Assembly (NCBI GenBank): GCA_004294385.1
Contig: REAP01000105.1
Location: 1 to 33,928 of the forward strand
Origin: Oscillatoriales cyanobacterium
GTDB lineage: Bacteria > Cyanobacteriota > Cyanobacteriia > Cyanobacteriales > Microcoleaceae
Length of the DNA: 33,928 bases
Reading direction: 5' to 3'
Made by a program: the position numbers and the translations under genes. The notes beneath the pieces are model-generated. The model was not told where the DNA came from. It worked only from the letters and a program-made list of their open reading frames with translations, and did no database searches. Shown here in pieces: positions 30,503-33,928 of the stretch (positions are counted from its first letter, which is position 1; each line of letters begins with the position of its first letter).

Positions 30503-30867
30503 AAGGGTTGATTCTCGCAAAGATTAAACCTTTTACTGGGAATTAAAACAAGTTTAAGCTAAGTTTTACTTCCCATTTTTTACTATTTTCAAGAACAGGC
30601 AAGATGCCTGTTCCACAAGGGTTAAATATCAAGAACAGGCAAGATGCCTGTTCCACAAGGGTTAAATATCAAGAACAGGCAAGATGCTAAATCTTCTTGT
30701 GGGGTGGGCATCCTGCCCGCCCTGAAAATACTATTTAAAATATCCCAAATCCATTAAAAAAACCAAATCCCAAAACCTGTTTCCCCAAACAGACCATTTC
30801 TGTGGCAACCTAAAAAACAGGAAACACAATTTTATAACTTTTGGTAATAGAACACCAGCAATCAATT
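30503..30867. repeat. Spacer with tandem AACAGGCA hairpins
   Basis: Two exact 40-bp units (30591-30630, 30631-30670), each AAGAACAGGCAAGATGCCTG plus TTCCACAAGGGTTAAATATC. A third copy is cut off after GATGC (30687) and fused to a different hairpin, GGTGGGCATCCTGCCCGCC (30703-30721). The same two hairpin types occur side by side at 8854-8917. No gene is present; the right part should hold the ispG promoter. Confidence 0.9.
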
Positions 30868-32088
30868 ATGCAAACTCTACCAAATCCAACCAAAACCCCC
30901 AACCCTCAACCAGTCTTCGACACCAGCATCAAACGCCGCAAAACCAGGCCCGTCAAAGTCGGTAGCATCACCATCGGCGGCGGCTACCCAGTCGTCGTAC
31001 AGTCGATGATTAACGAAGACACCCTCGACATCGACGGTTCAGTAGCTGGAATTCGGCGATTGCACGAAATTGGTTGCGAAATCGTCCGCGTCACCGTACC
31101 CAGCATGGCCCACGCCAAAGCCTTAGCCGAAATCAAGCAAAAACTGATCGCCACCTACCAAACAGTGCCCCTCGTTGCCGATGTCCACCACAACGGCATG
31201 AAAATTGCCCTGGAAGTGGCAAAACACGTAGACAAAGTGAGAATCAATCCGGGTTTGTACGTGTTCGAGAAACCGAAAGCCGACAGAACCGAATATACCG
31301 AAGCCGAATTCGCCGAAATTGGCGAAAAAATCCGCGAAACCCTCGAACCTCTGGTGATTTCCCTCCGTGATCAAGGCAAAGCTTTGCGAATCGGAGTTAA
31401 TCACGGTTCTCTAGCTGAACGGATGCTATTCACCTACGGCGACACCCCCCAAGGCATGGTAGAGTCGGCCCTGGAATTCATCAAAATTTGCGAATCCCTC
31501 GACTTCCGCAACATCGTGATTTCCCTGAAAGCCTCCCGCGCACCCGTAATGGTTGCGGCTTACCGCTTGATGGCACACCGGATGGACGAACTCGGCATGG
31601 ATTACCCGCTGCATTTGGGCGTGACTGAAGCTGGCGACGGCGAATATGGCCGCATCAAGTCCACCGCCGGCATCGCACCGCTATTGGCTGACGGCATTGG
31701 CGACACCATCCGCGTGTCCCTGACAGAGGCCCCAGAAAAGGAAATTCCCGTCTGCTACAGCATTCTGCAAGCCTTGGGACTGCGGAAAACGATGGTTGAG
31801 TATGTCGCTTGTCCTTCCTGCGGCCGCACTTTGTTTAATTTAGAGGATGTGCTGCACAAAGTGAGGGAGGCGACGAAACATCTCACGGGTTTGGACATAG
31901 CAGTAATGGGCTGTATTGTCAATGGGCCGGGAGAAATGGCTGATGCTGACTATGGCTATGTGGGGAAGCAGGCTGGTTATATCTCGCTGTACCGGGGCCG
32001 GGAAGAAATTAAGAAGGTGCCGGAGGACAGAGGTGTGGAAGAATTAATTAATTTGATTAAATCGGACGATCGCTGGGTTGAGCCTTAA
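30868..32088 (+). CDS. ispG: (E)-4-hydroxy-3-methylbut-2-enyl-diphosphate synthase
   Basis: 406 residues from ATG 30868; an upstream TTG at 30841 is less likely. IspG (GcpE) converts MEcPP to HMBPP in the MEP isoprenoid pathway, which supplies carotenoids, phytol and quinones; in cyanobacteria it takes electrons from ferredoxin. The TIM-barrel part starts with KRRKTRPVKVGSITIGGGYP and VVVQSMINEDTLDID. The [4Fe-4S] cluster ligands are visible: Cys315 and Cys318 in ACPSCGRTL, Cys349 in MGCIVNGPGE, and Glu356 at the expected spacing of the fourth ligand. Between the stop and the convergent 32111 gene lie only 22 bp. Confidence 0.97.
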   Translation: MQTLPNPTKTPNPQPVFDTSIKRRKTRPVKVGSITIGGGYPVVVQSMINEDTLDIDGSVAGIRRLHEIGCEIVRVTVPSMAHAKALAEIKQKLIATYQTVPLVADVHHNGMKIALEVAKHVDKVRINPGLYVFEKPKADRTEYTEAEFAEIGEKIRETLEPLVISLRDQGKALRIGVNHGSLAERMLFTYGDTPQGMVESALEFIKICESLDFRNIVISLKASRAPVMVAAYRLMAHRMDELGMDYPLHLGVTEAGDGEYGRIKSTAGIAPLLADGIGDTIRVSLTEAPEKEIPVCYSILQALGLRKTMVEYVACPSCGRTLFNLEDVLHKVREATKHLTGLDIAVMGCIVNGPGEMADADYGYVGKQAGYISLYRGREEIKKVPEDRGVEELINLIKSDDRWVEP

Positions 32089-32110
32089 GAGACTATCAAT
32101 CAAAATCAAT

Positions 32111-32500
32111 TCACTTGATTTGATAGATATAAGCATCTTCGATCCACGTCTGACTAATCCGATCGTTCGTCAATCTTCTGCCTGAAAAGTCTAAATTCCA
32201 CTTCTGTTGTAACTGCCGTAAGCCCTCAATTAAGTCATGTTTTGGGCTTACTGCTACGAGGGCTGTCCAATCGATTTTCAATTCAGGTTTAACTTCGCGA
32301 AAAACTGACAGAATTTCCCCATAAGTTTTAAGAGGCCCTTCGCTATCGTACAGAGGCGAGGTGAGCATCAGCCGCCATGTTTCTGGTTCTGGTGCGTAGT
32401 TCCAGAGAGCAGAGTCAACTGATAGATGTGCTGCATTTAGAGCGTCTATTAGTCTTTGACCTTCTGCTATTTCGTGACTTAATAATGTTGCTGTAGCCAT
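32111..32500 (-). CDS. Hypothetical protein downstream of an NB-ARC NTPase
   Basis: 129 residues, soluble, family not recognised. It opens with TATLLSHEIAEGQRLIDALN, carries ALWNYAPEPETWRLMLTSPL and TYGEILSVFREVKPELKIDW, and ends FSGRRLTNDRISQTWIEDAY. A GGAG site lies about 8 bp before ATG 32500, and the NTPase stop is 21 bp upstream on the same strand, so the two are probably co-transcribed. An associated or effector role is possible, but no catalytic motif is visible. Confidence 0.75.
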   Translation of the reverse strand: MATATLLSHEIAEGQRLIDALNAAHLSVDSALWNYAPEPETWRLMLTSPLYDSEGPLKTYGEILSVFREVKPELKIDWTALVAVSPKHDLIEGLRQLQQKWNLDFSGRRLTNDRISQTWIEDAYIYQIK

Positions 32501-32521
32501 TGTAAAACTCCGTGAGTGGGG

Positions 32522-33928
32522 TCAGTTTTTGTTTCTGGTTTTGTTGATTATATATTCTCTGATTACTGGTTGAATTGTGAAGTGCGATCGCCCATTTTGC
32601 TTGACAGTTTCAATTAATGACCTGCGCCCTAAAGATTGGATGACTTTCAATACTTCTGGCGGTGATAGTTGCAGGTTTTCTGGTATTTTTGAGATGTCGG
32701 CTGGTTCGGAGGTACTTGCTAGCCAAGCGATAACTTGTTGTTCGGATGCGGTTAGTCGATCATCGCACTGCTGCTCCAATAGTGATTCTAAGTCACCTAA
32801 GAATAGGGTATCATAGGATAGGAATTCGGAAACACTGCCTCCGAATAAGTCTTGAATCAATGTGGCAACTATATTTAACCATAAGGGATTGCCTCGGTAA
32901 AGGTCGATTAGTTCTGACCATTTCTCCGGTTCTGCTAAACCTTTTTCTCTGAATATTTCTTGTGCTTCGGGGCCTAAACCGTTGAGTTGCAGTGATTTGC
33001 AGGGGCGGTTTTCGCCTTCTAAGGCGGCGATTTCTCTGGGTTTTTCCCAACTGTTGAGGATGAGGCAACTGTTGTGGGATGACTCGGCTATTTGTTTGAA
33101 GAATGTGCCGTAATTTTCATAGCCTGGTTGGTAATTGCCCGCGAGTTGTCCACTGCTAAAGATTGTTTGGAGATCATCAAGAATTAGTAAACAGCGATAG
33201 GAACGCAAATATTCTAGTAGGGGCAATCCCCCCGCGATCGCCCTTTCTTTCTGAGGCAATCCCCCCGTGGTTGCCCTTTCTTCGGGCACGGAGAGGGCGG
33301 GCACGGGGGCACCGCCCCTACAGGATTGAATTATGTCGGTTTGGAGTGATGCGAGGTGTGGCGAGTTGTGGAGGCTTCGCCAGATGATGCAGTCGAATTC
33401 CTGTTGAATTTGTGGGATTAGTTGCAGTGTCAGGGCGGTTTTGCCAATACCGGATAAGCCTAGGATGGTGATGAGGCGGGTGCGGCTTAAAATCCAGTTT
33501 TCGAGGGTGGAAAGTTCGGAGGTGCGATCGCAAAATGTGGAGATTTCTGGTGCGTCGCCTATGTCGATGCGGGGCTGTTTTGTAGTTGGTTCTGGGTTTT
33601 GGGGTGTTTTGGGCGATCGCACTTTTTCAGAACAAATATTAACGTTATGATTAACTGTTATATTCTCGGCTGTTACATTTTCAACAATAGCTAATTGATA
33701 ATTATAAAAATTTGCCTTTTCTAATACTGCCCTAAAATTGTTTTTAGTAATATCTTTTTTCAATCCTTTAGAAAGTGTTTTCCAAAGGTCCGATCCGACA
33801 TTTCTGACATGACTTGGACTTGAGTAAAGTTCTTGAGCAATTTGCGTGTAAGTTGCGTCTTCTAATGTCCCCCGCAGAATAGCATCTTGCACATAATCTA
33901 AATGCTTTCCCGTCTTAGCAAAAATTAG
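32522..33928 (-). CDS. HTH-like domain plus NB-ARC NTPase, 5' end outside window
   Basis: At least 468 residues; the frame is open to the window edge, where LIFAKTGKHLDYVQDAILRG belongs to the same VMAP-type N-terminal module as the protein at 6579. Then an NB-ARC (STAND) core: P-loop TILGLSGIGKTALTLQL, Walker B YRCLLILDDLQTI, LILNSWEKPREIA and GNPLWLNIVATLI, and a winged helix (LTASEQQVIAWLASTSEPAD to RSHFTIQPVIREYI). Relatives usually continue into WD40 or TPR sensor repeats; this one stops after KTRNKN. An in-frame repeat (33218-33325) adds about 30 residues between strands. Such proteins are switch ATPases in signalling or defence; the role here is not known. Confidence 0.88.
   Translation of the reverse strand, partial: LIFAKTGKHLDYVQDAILRGTLEDATYTQIAQELYSSPSHVRNVGSDLWKTLSKGLKKDITKNNFRAVLEKANFYNYQLAIVENVTAENITVNHNVNICSEKVRSPKTPQNPEPTTKQPRIDIGDAPEISTFCDRTSELSTLENWILSRTRLITILGLSGIGKTALTLQLIPQIQQEFDCIIWRSLHNSPHLASLQTDIIQSCRGGAPVPALSVPEERATTGGLPQKERAIAGGLPLLEYLRSYRCLLILDDLQTIFSSGQLAGNYQPGYENYGTFFKQIAESSHNSCLILNSWEKPREIAALEGENRPCKSLQLNGLGPEAQEIFREKGLAEPEKWSELIDLYRGNPLWLNIVATLIQDLFGGSVSEFLSYDTLFLGDLESLLEQQCDDRLTASEQQVIAWLASTSEPADISKIPENLQLSPPEVLKVIQSLGRRSLIETVKQNGRSHFTIQPVIREYIINKTRNKN
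33218..33325. repeat. Dispersed repeats inside the NB-ARC gene
   Basis: Two tandem units of the form GGCAATCCCCCCG plus CGCCCTTTCTT (from 33226 and 33259), then GGGCGGGCACGGGGGCACCG and CCCCTACAGGA. They encode a Gly/Pro/Arg-rich stretch (GGAPVPALSVPEERATTGG and the following QKERAIAGGLP) before LLEYLRSYRCLL, in frame. Confidence 0.8.

Overview
The window looks like chromosome of a filamentous cyanobacterium, probably Oscillatoriales- or Microcoleus-like (order-level placement is inference). Evidence: very frequent GCGATCGC (HIP1) octamers, the cyanobacterial/plant aerobic cyclase acsF, Ycf49-like (DUF2499) and DUF3593 membrane proteins, three Uma2 nucleases, a lumenal pentapeptide protein of the Rfr32 type, and dispersed hairpin and heptamer repeats of a kind common in these genomes.

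Layout. 1-88 is the 5' end of a 16S rRNA gene on the minus strand. 510-4223 is a branched-chain/hydrophobic amino-acid ABC transporter segment (lipoprotein, LivH-type and LivM-type permeases). It is interrupted by an acetyltransferase with an in-frame stop, and its second permease lacks a C-terminus. 4316-9140 is accessory: a HicBA toxin-antitoxin pair, two small secreted proteins (one like the LecA/PA-IL lectin) each bracketed by copies of the same HIP1-rich repeat, a stand-alone HTH-like domain related to that of cyanobacterial STAND NTPases, an HNH-nuclease pair and a Uma2 protein. 9143-18554 holds gatA, an alpha/beta hydrolase with repeats inserted in frame, a 240-bp nested inverted repeat, a pentapeptide-repeat protein, an ATPase-domain protein with its motifs in permuted order, a DUF3593 protein, dnaE with a frame-breaking deletion, and a Ycf49-like protein. 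18713-26733 holds csaB, two tandem Uma2 paralogues, trmB, a class 3 lipase, a membrane protein, a PMT-type glycosyltransferase and acsF. 26754-33928 holds a probable relic of a TnpB element end, rpmF, queA, yraN with an in-frame heptamer repeat, an Rfr32-like protein, ispG and a 5'-truncated NB-ARC NTPase that runs off the window.

The core genes are scattered and mostly monocistronic: translation (16S, gatA, rpmF, trmB, queA), replication (dnaE), isoprenoid synthesis (ispG) and chlorophyll synthesis (acsF). I found no single new multi-gene system that I can defend. The strongest theme is repeat activity: at least five repeat families lie between genes, and four proteins carry repeat-derived segments in frame. 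Several genes are visibly damaged or rearranged (GNAT, livM, dnaE, the permuted ATPase). Damage in dnaE, which should be essential, means either a second intact copy exists or there is an assembly error.
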